Below are positions 10,975-22,890 of a stretch of DNA of 64,000 nt, piece after piece. This stretch comes from Anagrus nilaparvatae. Lineage: Eukaryota; Arthropoda; Insecta; Hymenoptera; Mymaridae. Position 1 is the stretch's first letter. Each line of letters starts with the position of its first letter. The notes beneath the pieces are model-generated. The model ran no database searches, was not told the origin of the DNA, and saw only the letters and a program-made list of their open reading frames with translations. A program made the translations under genes and the position numbers. The stretch covers positions 17,424,501 through 17,488,500 of the forward strand of contig JAKSXM010000007.1 in the NCBI GenBank assembly GCA_022575985.1, given 5' to 3'.

Positions 10975-11915
10975 CATTTTTGGGCATTATGTTTGATTAT
11001 AAATTTACATTCAATACGCATGTAAATCATGTTCAAAAAAGATGTCTTAAAGCTTTAAGCATAGTAAAATACTTAGGTAGTACATGGTGCGAATCCCCTC
11101 CTGATACACAAATAACATTTTATAAGAGTTTCGTGCGTACAATTATAGAATATTGCTATTATATATTTTCCAAAAACTAAAATTTTAATCGATAAACTTG
11201 AAAGAATTCAATATGCAGCTATAAGAAAGATAATTGGATATAGAAAAACCACCTCTTTAAGTATACTTTTAGCAGAAAACAAATTTATTACTATAAAAGA
11301 TTGCTCTAGGCTCTTATGCAATCGTTATCTTAATAAAACTATCTGTAAAATAAGTAGTGCACCATACATCACAATTAATAATTACATGTACAATAACTGT
11401 AGAATAAATAAAAAGCGCAAAAGAATAATTGAGAAATGTATAATTGAGAACTGATTCCTTACATTCCTGTAATAAAAAAAACAAAAAAGGTAAGTTGCTA
11501 CAAAGAGCTTGTAGTATTTTTACTTATGGTAGTAAAATTAAAAATAATAGAGCAGTAGGGTATACTGCTGTGTGTCCTGAACTTGGTATAAGAATTTCTA
11601 AAGCCATGTCTAAGGAATCTTTCACCTTTTCAGACGAATGTGCTGCGATATGTGAGGCCTTAGACATTGCTTTGATAAATCCTAATCATAAATTTTGTAT
11701 TTTTTCTGATTCCTATACTGCATAGCAAAGTATCAATAATAATAATTTTAATATAAAAAGTCATGTTATTTATGAAATTATTAAAAAATTTAGTAAAATA
11801 AATGAAAATAACTGTAACTGTAAAAAAAAATTTTACTAGACTCCAGTACACATAGGAATCAGAGGAAATGAAAAAGCAAACACGCTAGCAAAAAATGCTA
11901 CAAAATTTGTTATTA
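10975..11915 (+). pseudogene. Non-LTR RT C-terminal region and RNase H, right part of the split element
   Basis: The frame reads FLGIMFDYKFTFNTHVNHVQ then KRCLKALSIVKYL, the post-palm region. A second frame gives KLERIQYAAIRKIIGYRKTT and LLAENKF. A third (11444-11725) is an RNase H domain: FTYGSKIKNNRAVGYTA, FSDECAAICEALDIA and IFSDSYTA. At 11840-11900 HIGIRGNEKANTLAKNAT is the conserved end of RNase H. The first catalytic Asp (usual TDGS) is Tyr (TYGS), while the Glu and second Asp remain. Several frameshifts and stops make it a pseudogene. RNase H points to I/LOA/R1-type elements rather than CR1. Confidence 0.78.
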
Positions 11916-13278
11916 AAATATAAATAATTTTCCGAAAGTTCAAATTATTAAACATAATTTAGATATAAATTACTTTTTTATAGATAACTTAAAACTAATT
12001 TTTCGATAATTAATTTTAAAGCAAATATTTAACCTTATTAAATAAAAATACTTGATTTTTAAGCTTACAATTTTTTTCCTTTATTTTTGCAATAAATTAA
12101 CCTTTGAGTCCGAAGGCCTTATTTACTTGGATTTAAAAATCGCTTCAAAAAGTATCATATGTACCCAAATTTAATTTAAAATAATAATATTAGTAAAGAG
12201 AATTGGTTAGAGTTAAGATCAGATTTTTGCTAAAGCATTATTTTAACTAGATTTCGCCCCCTTCCACCCCTTTAATCGGGAACTCCATATATTACTATAA
12301 ACATGTTCAATATTAAAAAAATAACTTGTAAGCTAATTTTTGCTGATTCTAAAGACCATGAAACTAATTTATACATTAAAATATTAATAATACGCTTGCT
12401 TACGTATTTATTTTAGATGTTAAAGGCACATTGAAATTTTAAGAACAAGAGCCCTTTCATTTTCATTCTACCTTATCCAAAATTCAACCAAAGTATTAAA
12501 GACAATTTGTATCAATACAATATCTAAATTTAAAATATTTCTCAAATAGATTAAATCATGGCATTTAAAAAATTTTAATAAAAAAGGAAAATTGTATATT
12601 CCGTGTGAAGTTAAAAATATCCGAAATCGTATGTAAATTACGTAAACTATGATTTTTCATTCATTTTTTTTATAGATATAAATCGCATACGATTTTTTTT
12701 TCATTAATAACGAGAAAACACGTCTTTGCAAGCAGCGTAATGACCAAAAAATACGTGATTTTTGACAAGTAAAATTTATAAGTAAAAATTAAATATTCAT
12801 ATAAAATTATTTTACTGACCATAAAATGTAGAATATTATTTTATAAAATTTAATGTATAGAACATAAATTTAATGTTATTCTTGACATTTTCTGTATCTT
12901 ATTTAACCAACTTTTTATTAAATCAAAACTATACAGTTTCAAAATATTTTACGTGATATTTATTATTCTCATACAAAGATTATATTTTAAAATATTTTTA
13001 ATTATTCAAAAAATATGGTTTAAAAAATAAGTTATATTAGAATGTTTTTAGATAAAATTAGTTTTCCTTTATTCAGTTTTCATCTTACTCTTAGAGTAAT
13101 AAATCTATTTAATACATTTATATGTATAAACGTGACTTAAATATATAATTAACAATTTAGTTATTTAAATGCTAAAATAAAAAAAAATCAATTTTTTTAT
13201 TTTATTTAATTTATTTTTTAATTGTCAAAACGAATAACAAGTACACTGTCAAATACCCTGCCAACCAGCTGACACTAA
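11916..13278. other. AT-rich stretch, no gene recognised
   Basis: Contains an inverted Penelope-type 3' repeat at 12036-12130 (AAAAATACTTGATTTTTAAG, TTATTTTTGCAATAAATTAA). The rest is low-complexity AT sequence with no readable exon or repeat that I could pair. Confidence 0.4.
12036..12130 (-). repeat. Dispersed repeat, Penelope-like 3'-end type
   Basis: Inverse of the 1190-1262 copy. On the minus strand it reads GGCCTTCGG, then TTAATTTATTGCAAAAATAA and TAAAAATCAAGTATTTTTAT. See 52489-52600 for the best-preserved copy. Confidence 0.45.
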
Positions 13279-14261
13279 GGTTCCTCAAACAATGAGAAAA
13301 AACTTTTCCAATTTTGAGAAATAAATTTTGGAAAAATTCGGTATCAAATCCAAAAAATTACTACAAATGAACTGTCTAAAACTAGTACTCTCATAAAAAT
13401 AAATTAGGTATTACATCCAGAAAGAAAAAAAAATTTGGTGTTTTTTGTATTTTTTTGTGAAAAAAAAATTTAGGGAAAAAATTAAGTATCAGATTCGAGA
13501 TATCGAGTAAAAACTATACTTTCAAATATAAGTACTTTCGTAGAAATAAATGAGGTATTACATCCAAATTAATAAAAAAAAAAAGTACCTAGAGCTTTTT
13601 TGGTAAAAAAATTAGGTCTTAATTTCATAACGGTTGTGAAATATCGCCGGTCGCAATATTTTCAGATATTAGTACTTTCATGGAATTAAATGAGTTATTA
13701 CACCCCAAAAAAAAAAAATATTGCAGGTTTTTTAATTTTTTTGTTTTTTTAATTTTGAGAATAAAATTTTTAAAAAAATTCGGTATCAGATCCAAAAAAT
13801 GACTATAAACAAACTTTCTAAAACTAGTACTTTCATATAAATAAATTAGGTACTACGTCCAAAAAGAAAAAAAAAATTGTTGTTTTTTGTATTTTTTCGT
13901 GAAAAAAATGTTGGGAAAAAAATTTTCAAAAAATTAAGTATCAGTTTCGAGATATAGAGTAAAAACCATACTTTCAAATATAAGTAACTTTCGTGGAAAT
14001 AAATGAGGTATTACATCCAAATTAAAAAAAAAAAAAATACCTCGAGTTTTTTTGATAAAAAAATTTTTGAAAAAAAAATTAGATCTTAACTCCATAATGT
14101 TTGGGAAATATCACCAATTACATACATACACACATACACACACATACAGACTTTTTTTAAAAACCGTTTTTTTAGCTTCCTGGGGTCTCAAAACGTGCTT
14201 ATATGCCAAAAAATCAAAAATAGAAATTTGACCTATCACAATGGTTCCTCTTTGAGGAACC
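13279..14261 (+). mobile_element. Repeat family with GGTTCCTC ends and tandem internal units, copy 1
   Basis: Starts GGTTCCTCAAACAATGAG and ends in the hairpin GGTTCCTCTTTGAGGAACC. Internally, units of roughly 300-330 bp repeat: 'CGGTATCA..TCCAAAAAAT', 'AAACTAGTACT..TCAT', 'AATGAGGTATTACATCCAAA'. A (CATA/CACA)n tract and GCTTCCTGGGGTC precede the end. The 42.4-45.7 kb copy has the same plan. No coding frame. Confidence 0.65.
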
Positions 14262-14639
14262 AAAAACTTGAGGCAAAATATACCAACATGATAAAAGGTT
14301 ACTTAACATGTTAGTAAAACTTTTAGTTACAGCAATAGTAAATTTATCCAAAAATTTTATCAAAATTTTTTGTAAAGGAATTTTCAAGAAACATTTATAA
14401 ATCTGTTTGTAAATTTATACGTTAGTGAGTTTACTAATCGTTAGTAATATCTGCCGTAAATTTTTTTCCATCGTTCGTATAAAAAAATATAGTCAAAGAA
14501 TGCACAAGTAAATAAATATTTGCGGTTTTCTTTTAAAAGCATTTTTTTTTAGCTTTTTATGTTTACTTAAAAATGAACATGAATATTTTAAAATTAAAAA
14601 AAATAATAATTATCCTTTGAAATTTATAAATAAATATGT

Positions 14640-15010
14640 TAAAAAAAGACTTTGATATCATTTTAATAAAAGTACTGGTAATATAGGTCAGACCAGAAGT
14701 GGAACTGATTTTAATAATTTAAATAATGAGGTGAAAATAATAAGTTTAGCTTATTATAAGTATGTTTCCCTTTCTCAAAATAAACATATAAAAATGGTCA
14801 AATATATTCCAGTTAATACGACGAAAAGTGTATGTTAAAATTAGGCAAAGACAAAATAAACAAAAATGAAAATTCAGGTGTAGTCTATCAAATAAATTGT
14901 GAATCATGAGATTCTAAGTATATAGGTCAAACATCTCGGAAATTGGGTATCAGAGTTAAAGAGCATGAAAAAGATGTTGAGAAAAATTGTAGTAGCAACT
15001 TTTTAAGGTC
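14640..15010 (+). pseudogene. Penelope-like element fragment with GIY-YIG endonuclease motif
   Basis: One frame reads SLAYYKYVSLSQNKHIKMVK, and a later one GVVYQINCES, a stop, DSKYIGQTSRKLGIRVKEHE and KDV. The pattern VY-x-I-x-C-x-x-C-x-x-x-YIGQT-x-R-x-L-x-x-R-x-x-EH is the GIY-YIG domain of Penelope-like retroelements. The second Cys codon of the zinc-binding pair has become TGA. No RT core was found upstream. Confident of the motif; the element is a relic. Confidence 0.75.
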
Positions 15011-15019
15011 TTTTGATAG

Positions 15020-16205
15020 TTAAACAATTTTTTTTATCGCATTCTAAATTATCGACGCTACATACATATGTGAAATTATACACGTATTTGTATAATTTCA
15101 TGTTATTTACATAGTTTTTAACTATTTATTTAAAATTAAAGTCTATAAGGTGGGGAAAATAAATTGGAAATTTAATCTTTGATTATTTATTTATCATTTC
15201 CTGCTAATTTTAATCTCCTGTGTCAACATTTTTATATTTTTTTCAAAGCTCCAAAGTATTGCTTCAATAAGATCAATGTCGAAACTCGGATTTTTATTTC
15301 TTAATTAAAAAAAAGTTAATGCTATAAAAGGGGTAAAATAAAGTTTATTTAAGTTTTAAAATGTTTTATTTTTAATAATTTTCCTATTTAATTAAGCTCT
15401 ATCATCATTGTTTTCAACCATCTAAATACTTTAAATACACGCAGCAAATTTTTTAAACATAAAATCGATTTTGAGAAAGTCATCATTTTAGATAGAGAAA
15501 AAAATTATAGGAAACTGTTACATTCGGAGATGACGTTTATAGAGTATAGCAAATAATATAGAAAATACCATGAATATAATAGAAGACACTTGTTTTTTAA
15601 AAGGACATTTTAAAAATACTATTCGCCTAATTAAAAAGAGCAAAAAGATTAAATAAAGAATTTTTTATTAAGAAAAAAAATAAGAAAACGGAAATAATAA
15701 AAATTAAAAAATTTTTTTTTTAAATCTAAAGCATTTGAACATTTTTATATATTAAAAAATTATATAGAAAAGTTGACTGATCGACAAAAAATTTGTTGTT
15801 GTTGAAAATTTACAAATTCAGAGTACTTAATAATGAGTAATAGGTTTCATATTCAAAATAGTCGTTAAAAAATATACGTTATAGTTATAATCTTTATTTT
15901 TTATTTTTATATTATGTTCTTTCACGTAAAAAAATCTACTTTGGCACATGGTTTTAAAGAATCACAGATTAGTATAAGAAGATCTTTACTCAGTGGAGAG
16001 TATTATATATTTTTTACTTAAGAATATTCAATAAAGTAAAATTAACTAAAAAGTAAAATTATTTGAAGAAAGGCTAAGAAGATATTGGAATTCAATAATT
16101 ACAAGCTCTAATTGGGCTATAAGACTAATTATAGGACGTGAAAACTAAAACTGTAAAAAGGACTAGTTATAATACATAAATTCTAAGCAACATTCCAATA
16201 AAATC
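15020..16205. other. AT-rich stretch, no gene recognised
   Basis: Only short stop-rich frames. No inverted termini or family words detected except generic A/T runs. Confidence 0.4.
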
Positions 16206-16209
16206 GCTA

Positions 16210-16436
16210 TTCTTATAATTTGTAATTATCACCTTTACTAAATGTTAAGATTCTAAACCCAAATTATTTTGATTCCGTAAACCTGTATCATTCTAAGTCC
16301 TTAAATCGAAAATATTCTAAGTCCTTCAAATCGAATTATTAGAAGTCTCTAAGCCCGGATTATTTTAAATCCTTAAATTTGAATATTTCTAAACCTCTAA
16401 AAGTCAATTATTCCAAGTCCCTAAGTAGAAAATTAT
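16210..16436 (-). repeat. G-run / GGACTTAGAATAATT repeat, copy E (partial)
   Basis: On the plus strand ATTATCACCTTTACTAAATG, TTAAGATTCTAAACCCAAAT, then 30-bp units of ATTCTAAGTCC type. It matches, inverted, 2560-2650 of copy A. It stops exactly at 16437, where an ACTAGATACC terminus starts, suggesting that the transposon inserted into this repeat. Confidence 0.6.
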
Positions 16437-16867
16437 ACTAGATACCGTCAAAGACGGGTAGAGCGAAGCTGAGCATGTTAAAAAAAAGCAAGAAAAGAGT
16501 TTCAGTAATTTTTTAATTTTGATTTTAGAAGTTTTGTTTTGATTGAGTTCAATATTAATGTTTAAATAAGACGTAAAAAAATGTTAAGCGTAGTTGGAAT
16601 TTTTAAGTATTGGCCAAAAAGGACACCAAATATCCGCCCTTTATTTTTTAACCTAGTTATTTGTTTACTGAAAAGATTTGAACCAAACATTTTTTTGAGG
16701 AACTTTGTTATTACGTGCTTTTTCCAGAATTCATTTTTAAAAAAAAATTCTCTGAACTCTAATACCCCTCAATTAACTTAATTACCAAATTAATATTATA
16801 CTTAAGTCAGAATGCGGTGTAAGGGTTTCCGAATTCGACAACCAGAATTAAAGTCTTCTGTAGGTTA

Positions 16868-17658
16868 CTCGGACAGGCTGCTTTGCTTGAAAATTCAAGC
16901 AAATTGCTTGAATATTCAAGCAATCAATTAAATCAGATAAAAAATACCGTAGGAAAGCTTAAATTTTATTCCCCCCTTTTTTTAAAGAGTTTTTGTGAGA
17001 AAATATTTGGATTACCTGCTTTTGTACCTAATTGCCTATTTCTTTCTTTTTTTAGTTATATAAATTTCTGGTTTGTTACTGCTTTTATGTTATCCAAAGG
17101 GGGAATGGGGGGGGGGGTTAGGTATAGTTTAAACAGAGTCGCGTTTAAAAAAAATTCAATATTGATTTTTAGATATAAATTAAATTTTTAAATAATTATA
17201 TCTAGTTTTTATCTAATTTATTTTAATTACTTAGTTTTTATAATTATTTGAAAATTTAGTTTTTATCTACAAATCAATATTGCATTTTTTTTAAACATGA
17301 CTCTGTTTCATCTTAATTTCCCTACCACCCATTCCCCCTTTGGATAACTTAAAAGCAGTAACAAACCAGAAATTTATATAACTAAAAAAAGAAAGAAATA
17401 GGCAATTAGGTATAACAGCAGGCAATCCAAATATTTTCTCACAAAAACTCTTTAAAACAAGGGGGGGGGATAAAATTTAAGCTTTCCTACGATATTTTTT
17501 ATCTGATTTCAAAATTCAAGCAAATACTTGAAAATTCAAGCAAATTGCTTGAATATTCAAGCAGGTTTATTTGTTGCTTGAAAATTAAAGCAATTTGCTT
17601 AAATTGCTTGAAATTTCAGCAAACTGCTTGAATTTTCAAGCAAAGTAGTCTGTCCGTG
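16868..17658. mobile_element. CAC-ended palindromic element nested at the centre
   Basis: Left end CTCGGACAGGCTGCTTTGCTTG, right end CAAAGTAGTCTGTCCGTG, each bordered by TA. Next to each end are arrays of the short palindromes GCTTGAAAATTCAAGC and GCTTGAATATTCAAGC (16880-16925, 17508-17645). The inner arms pair through the G-run GGGGGGGGGTTAGG and its diverged inverse. The plan matches the 23.5- and 40.1-kb elements, with GCTTGAA in place of GGTTGAA. Confidence 0.68.
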
Positions 17659-18041
17659 TAATATTTGTATATATATAACCTACAGAAGACTTTTTTTAAT
17701 TCTGGTTGTCGAACTTCCAACGCATTTTAACTTGAGTATAATATTAATTTGGTAATTAAGTGAATTGAGGGGTATTAGAGTTCAGAGAAGGCTTTTTTTA
17801 TGAATTATGGAAAAAGCATGTAATAATAAAGTTTTGCAAACAAAAGTTTGGTTGAAATTTTTTCAGCAAACAAATAACAAGGTTGAAAAATAAGGGGCAG
17901 ATTTTTGGTGTCCTTTTTGGCCAATACTTAAAAATTCTAACTATGCTAAACATTTTTTTACGTCTTATTTAAACATTATTATTGAACTCGATCAATTTAA
18001 AACTTTTAAAATCCCAAAAATAAAAAATTACTGAAACTCTT

Positions 18042-18827
18042 CACGGAGGAAAAAAACTGCTAAATATAACCAAAAATGCTAGTTTTATTGACATTAAAAT
18101 GTTTGTTTATTTTATGTTCAAAAATTTTAGTAAATATAACCAATTTCAATACCTATTACTAAAATTCATTTACAAACAAATCAAAATTTTTTTGTAAATT
18201 TTACAAACAAAATTTGTAATTAAAAACAATGTTTTTTTTGCATTACTCTAAGTAAATAAAAATATTTTAAAGAAATAATAACAAATAAGTAAATAAATAA
18301 ATATTAATCAGGTCCCACGCTGACAAAATATTTTTCACAAAATTATACATAATAAAAAACTGCAATACTTTATAACCTTTTTATTTATTACTAGTATTAA
18401 GCGCGCGTCGCGCGCAAAATGATTTAAAACTACCTATCAACCTTAATTATTTTCTTAAATACCAAAATTTATTCTTACTTTAATTTTTTTATTCATATCA
18501 ACTACTCGGCGTACTATAACTAACCTCAAAAATAATAAAAATATAATATAAACAATAAAACAATTAATTTTAACCTATTAACAATGAAATTTATATGAGC
18601 CAATCAGAATGACTCTTTAGCTATAACAATGTACATAGTTACTGTTGCGATCAACATGTCCTTTTTAAAAAAGGATTTATTTTAAGGTTATATTTTCAAA
18701 TTTTCATTTTTTGATAATTATGACTGACATGATATTTCTAAAATTTACAAAATCTTTTTTTACTAAAAACTAAACCCCTGTTTACAAAAACTAACCTTGC
18801 AAAATGTACAAAATACTTTTCTCCGTG
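18042..18827. mobile_element. CACGGAG-ended insertion in the right arm
   Basis: Runs from CACGGAGGAAAA to TTTTCTCCGTG. The undisturbed left arm reads, inverted, CTGAAACTCTTTTCTTGC. The right arm reads CTGAAACTCTT, the insertion, then TTTTCTTGC, so two T were duplicated. Inside, TAAATATAACCAAAAA links it to the 395-629 and 26157-26393 elements. It includes GCGCGCGTCGCGCGC at 18400. Confidence 0.68.
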
Positions 18828-18887
18828 TTTTCTTGCTTTTTTTTAACATGATTAGCTTCGCTCTACCCGTCTTTGACGGTATCTAGT

Positions 18888-19825
18888 AAATAATATTTGT
18901 TTATTCTGCATATCTTCACTCTGACTATTCATTATTTATAATGAATTACTAGTATTATAAAAGAAATAAGCAATTTGGTAATGAAATGCTCTAAAAAACT
19001 TAATAGCTCTTAAAATAATTTTAATCGAAAAAGACCAAACCTTACCTAATTTTATTTAAAAAAGAAACAAAATCAGAAAATAAATAATAAAATCAAGTAT
19101 TAAAAATGGTACATAAAATATAATAAAACTAATATAATTTATTACTTGTTATCAGTTTGTGAAATTTCGAACCATATACTTCACTTTTAAGTCTTGAAAT
19201 TTCAAGAATTTCTTCTAAATATAAACAATTTGATTGGAATATTAAGCAAAACGTAAAGTTTAGCAAAACTTGAAACCTCATAAAATTATGTTAACTTCAG
19301 AAAAGTCATCGGCTACATAATATATTTAAATACCTGATGGTAACATCTGCAATCTAAAAATTAAAAAATTTCAAAACAAAATTAAATATTCAATCCAGTA
19401 ACCTAAATAAAAAAAATATAAATTTATTTATTACATAAATATAAAGCAAAATAGACCTTTATTCACCTTTTTTTATTAAATTTCTTGAAGTGCCATAATA
19501 ACACAAATCAAAAACTTTAAGATACATGTTTATATATATAAGTACAAATACACGTACAAAAAAAGAGATAAATTTTTGAAGTAAAAGAAAAGAAAGTAGT
19601 GTATAGAAATTGCTTAGTTCTTTTATATCATATATAGAAAATCTGTCATAAAATTTCTTTCTTGATATACCAGTCCAATCGTCGCCAGTACTTATAAAAG
19701 ATAGGAATACTTTGAAAATGCTTCTTTTTTTTTATATATGTTTTTGCAAAAAGTTTCTTATGTTTAATTGGAGAATTGTCAAAAGTGACATTAGTCATTA
19801 ACAGAAGCGAAGAAATATTGTGCTA

Positions 19826-19897
<72 letters not shown>

Positions 19898-20130
19898 ATA
19901 CAGATAAAATAATGCCAACATAATAAAAAGTATCGAAAGTAAATATATCTGATATAGTCTTAATAATAGGAGATTAAAAAAGACAAAATTGTATTGTCAA
20001 GCCAAGTTTTTTTATACTTAATGCATTGCACGAAATAATATTACAGTAAATATGGTTACAATAATATTCATTAATAATATTAAGTATATTTTTAAGTGAA
20101 ATATATGTGAGACTACGGAGCAATCTATGT
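18888..20130. other. AT-rich stretch with a TA microsatellite, no gene recognised
   Basis: A (TA)n tract of about 70 bp lies at 19826-19899. Otherwise stop-rich AT sequence. Confidence 0.45.
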
Positions 20131-20275
20131 AAGGCTGAATCTATGTAGGCGTTTGAATGCATATGCATGTACGAATATTCGTATATTGCCAATCTATGCT
20201 TATTTTCAGTAATGCTTTTGTTGCTCCCTAGTAGCCCCTAGTAAGAAGGATGAATAGAAGCATAGATTGGCACTG
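20131..20275. mobile_element. Partial copy of the AGGC(T/G)..CTACGTAAGCG element
   Basis: AGGCTGAATCTATGTAGGCG, AATATTCGTATATTGCCAATCTATGC and the inverse AAGCATAGATTGGCA resemble the 56842-57130 element (AGGCTGAGTCTACGTAAGCG, CCAACCTATGC). Both also contain TTGCTGCTCCCT. Here only one end is complete. Confidence 0.55.
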
Positions 20276-20713
20276 TAAAAAGATTCGTATTAAAAAACAA
20301 AAATATACGCTATAAAAAATATAATATATGCTATATCTTTTGCCTCTATGGACAGCAAAGCCTTATTTATCATATAAATAAAATAATTTTTTCTGCATTT
20401 ATAAATGATCCCTGTCAACAACTTTATTAAATGTTTATTTAGTTTAATAATGAATGAAAAAGTAGCTTGTAAATTAAAATAAGCATAGATAATTGAAATA
20501 TCATTTGTATGTTAATATTATAAATAAAATCTATTTATCAATTAATTTATAAAGCTTTTAATAACAATTTAAAAACATATTAAATATTAATAATTATTAT
20601 TTTGATTTAAATATTATATCATACGAATGTGTTCTATAAATTATTTATTTTATTAATATTATATTTTAATTACTTAATTAGTGAAACTGTATATATTTGT
20701 GAAATATATATAT

Positions 20714-21832
20714 GGGCATATCCATTACTTTTCATACAAAAGTGTGCGCACCCATGACTCCGATCGGGTTCAAATTTTCAGGGGTGGTTTGAAGTAATAA
20801 AAAACTCAGCCAGCCAAAATTTCAGCCATTTTGCAGGACGGGTTGCCGAGATACAAGCTCTAAAAGGTCCAAAAATAGCTGTTTTTAGCCAATTTTCAAA
20901 AATTTACTGGGCTTCAAGGATTACTCTAAAAAACATCCGGCTGGTCTCATTTTTTTCCTTGAACTTTCAACTTTTACTAAAAAAATGTTCAAAAAGTTTC
21001 ATGGAGTTGATTTTTACTGGCATTGATTAACGTAAGATTTATTTTATCGAAAAATGCTGGTTTTTGAACTTGAATTGTGACTTAGCATCATTAGTTAAAG
21101 ATTTTCGGTTGGTTTCACTAAAAGCGTCTATCAAAGACCTTTCAAATGAGACCTTAAACGTTAAAAAAGCTAATCAGGAACCGGAGATATAATCAATTGA
21201 AAGTTTGCTGTTTCCGAAAATATCGATTTTTTAACAACTTTAATCGTCTGCAAAATTTTTCTCTGAGTACTTTAAGGGCTGAAAATTTCAGGAAAGCTTC
21301 TTTTGATATTAAAAAAAAATCGATATTTTCGGAAACAGCAAACTTTCAATTGCTTATATCTCCGGTTCCTGATAAGCTTTTTTAACGTTTAAGGTCTCAT
21401 TTGAAAGGTCTTTGATAGACGCTTTTAGTGAAACCAACCGGAAGTCTTTAGCTAATGATGCTGAGTCACAATTCAAGTTCAAAAATCAGCATTTTTCGAT
21501 AAAATAAATCTTACGTTAATCAATGCCAGTAAAAATCAACTCCATGAAACTTTTTGAAAATTTTTTTGGTAAAAGTTGAATTTTCAAGGAAAAAAATGAG
21601 ACCAGCCGGATGTTTTTTAGAGTAATCCTTGAAGCCCAGTAAATTTTTGAAAATTGGCTAAAAACAGCTATTTTTGGACCTTTTAGAGCTTGTATCTCGG
21701 CAACCCGTCCTGCAAAATGGCTGAAATTTTGGCTGGCTGAGTTTTTTATTACTTCAAACCACCCCTGAAAATTTGAACCCGATCGGAGTCATGGGTGCGC
21801 ACACTTTTGTATGAAAAGTAATGGATATGCCC
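20714..21832. mobile_element. 1.12-kb near-perfect palindrome
   Basis: From GGGCATATCCATTACTTTTC to its inverse at 21832, about 525 bp per arm read inward with only a handful of mismatches, around a loop of about 80 bp (21227-21305). The composition is less AT-rich than the surroundings. The flanks are (TA)n, so a target duplication cannot be read. The small frame at 21197-21385 spans the loop and is an artefact of the palindrome. Likely a young foldback/MITE element. Confidence 0.75.
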
Positions 21833-21839
21833 ATATATA

Positions 21840-22890
21840 TATATAGACGAGTATCAAGTTTTATAACATTTTCTAAATATTATGATGATTTCAAGCATTA
21901 ACTTGATGGATATTGCATTAGTGATTATTATCCATTAAAATGAAAATAATTTTTATTTTTTTTATTATATAAATTTTATAATTTTACTTCAAAATATATT
22001 TCAGCAAATTTTTTTTTAAAAATCAGTACAGGCTCGGTCCATAAGGCTTGTGTGCATTATAGATTCCAAAGGAGTATACCATTGCAACTTTAGTTTTTTG
22101 GTGCTTATTCTGGAAAATGATTCTTTTAGTATTTCAAGTTCTGATAACAAAAAAAAAAATTAATCCTAACCATCGATTTTTGGTGCGTAAAAAACGAAAA
22201 AATTACATTTTGGTCCCCTTACCAGGAAATGATCAGTTTTTCAAAAAAAAACATTTAAACAAACCCATTTAAAAACATGTAACATTAAAAATGGCTAAAA
22301 TATATAGGTTGTAATGAAAAAACTTTCTTTTTGAAAAAAATGCCCTGAAATTGGATACAGCATAAAATCTAACAACTTTCTGGCAAGGGAACTAATATTT
22401 TCGTAATCTACGTCCCTAAAGATAATTATAATTATTTAGGAAAACTTTAGCAGAAAACTGCAGGGGAAGAACTGGCAATTTTCTGACAAGGAGAACAGAT
22501 TTGTATCGAGATAACTTTTCTATTGTTATTTTACACGTAGTTAAAGAATGATATTATGACCTAATTTTTTTTTCAAAATTTTTTTTACTAAAAAATCTTA
22601 AGTTACTTTTTTTTTTTAATTTTTGTCTTAGCTTAATAGTGTAATTATATCTTTTAAGATATAATTAATTATAAGATATAATTATAAGATATAATTACTT
22701 ATATCTTTAAGATATAAGTAATTATATCTTTAAGATATAATTACGCCAGCTACACCAAAAACTGTCTATATAACAGACATAATTATCATAAAATAAGATT
22801 ATGTTTTAGTGTAGAAAAATCTTTTTTATACAAAAAACCTGATTTTTTCCATGAGATTTTAAACAGTATCAAAGAAAAGATCATTCTCAG
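21840..22890. other. AT-rich stretch, no gene recognised
   Basis: Contains a local array of AAGATATAATTA/TAATTATATCTT inverted words at 22640-22742. Nothing readable as an exon. Confidence 0.4.

Larger units (their letters stand above)
16437..18887. mobile_element. 2.45-kb inverted-repeat transposon with ACTAGATACCGTC termini, two nested insertions
   Basis: The left end ACTAGATACCGTCAAAGACG..AAAAGCAAGAAAA matches, inverted, the right end TTTTCTTGC..CGTCTTTGACGGTATCTAGT. The arms are homologous inward: TTTTTAAGTATTGGCCAAAA, GGACACCAAA and the ACGTCTTATTTAAAC-type words occur on both sides. A second element (16868-17658) occupies the centre and a third (18042-18827) interrupts the right arm. 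Small frames in the arms (16581-16781, 16883-17191) are not conserved proteins. The superfamily is not identified. Confidence 0.72.

Noticed and set aside
19826..19899. Long TA tract considered as a replication or regulatory element
   Set aside because: A plain dinucleotide microsatellite with no further structure.
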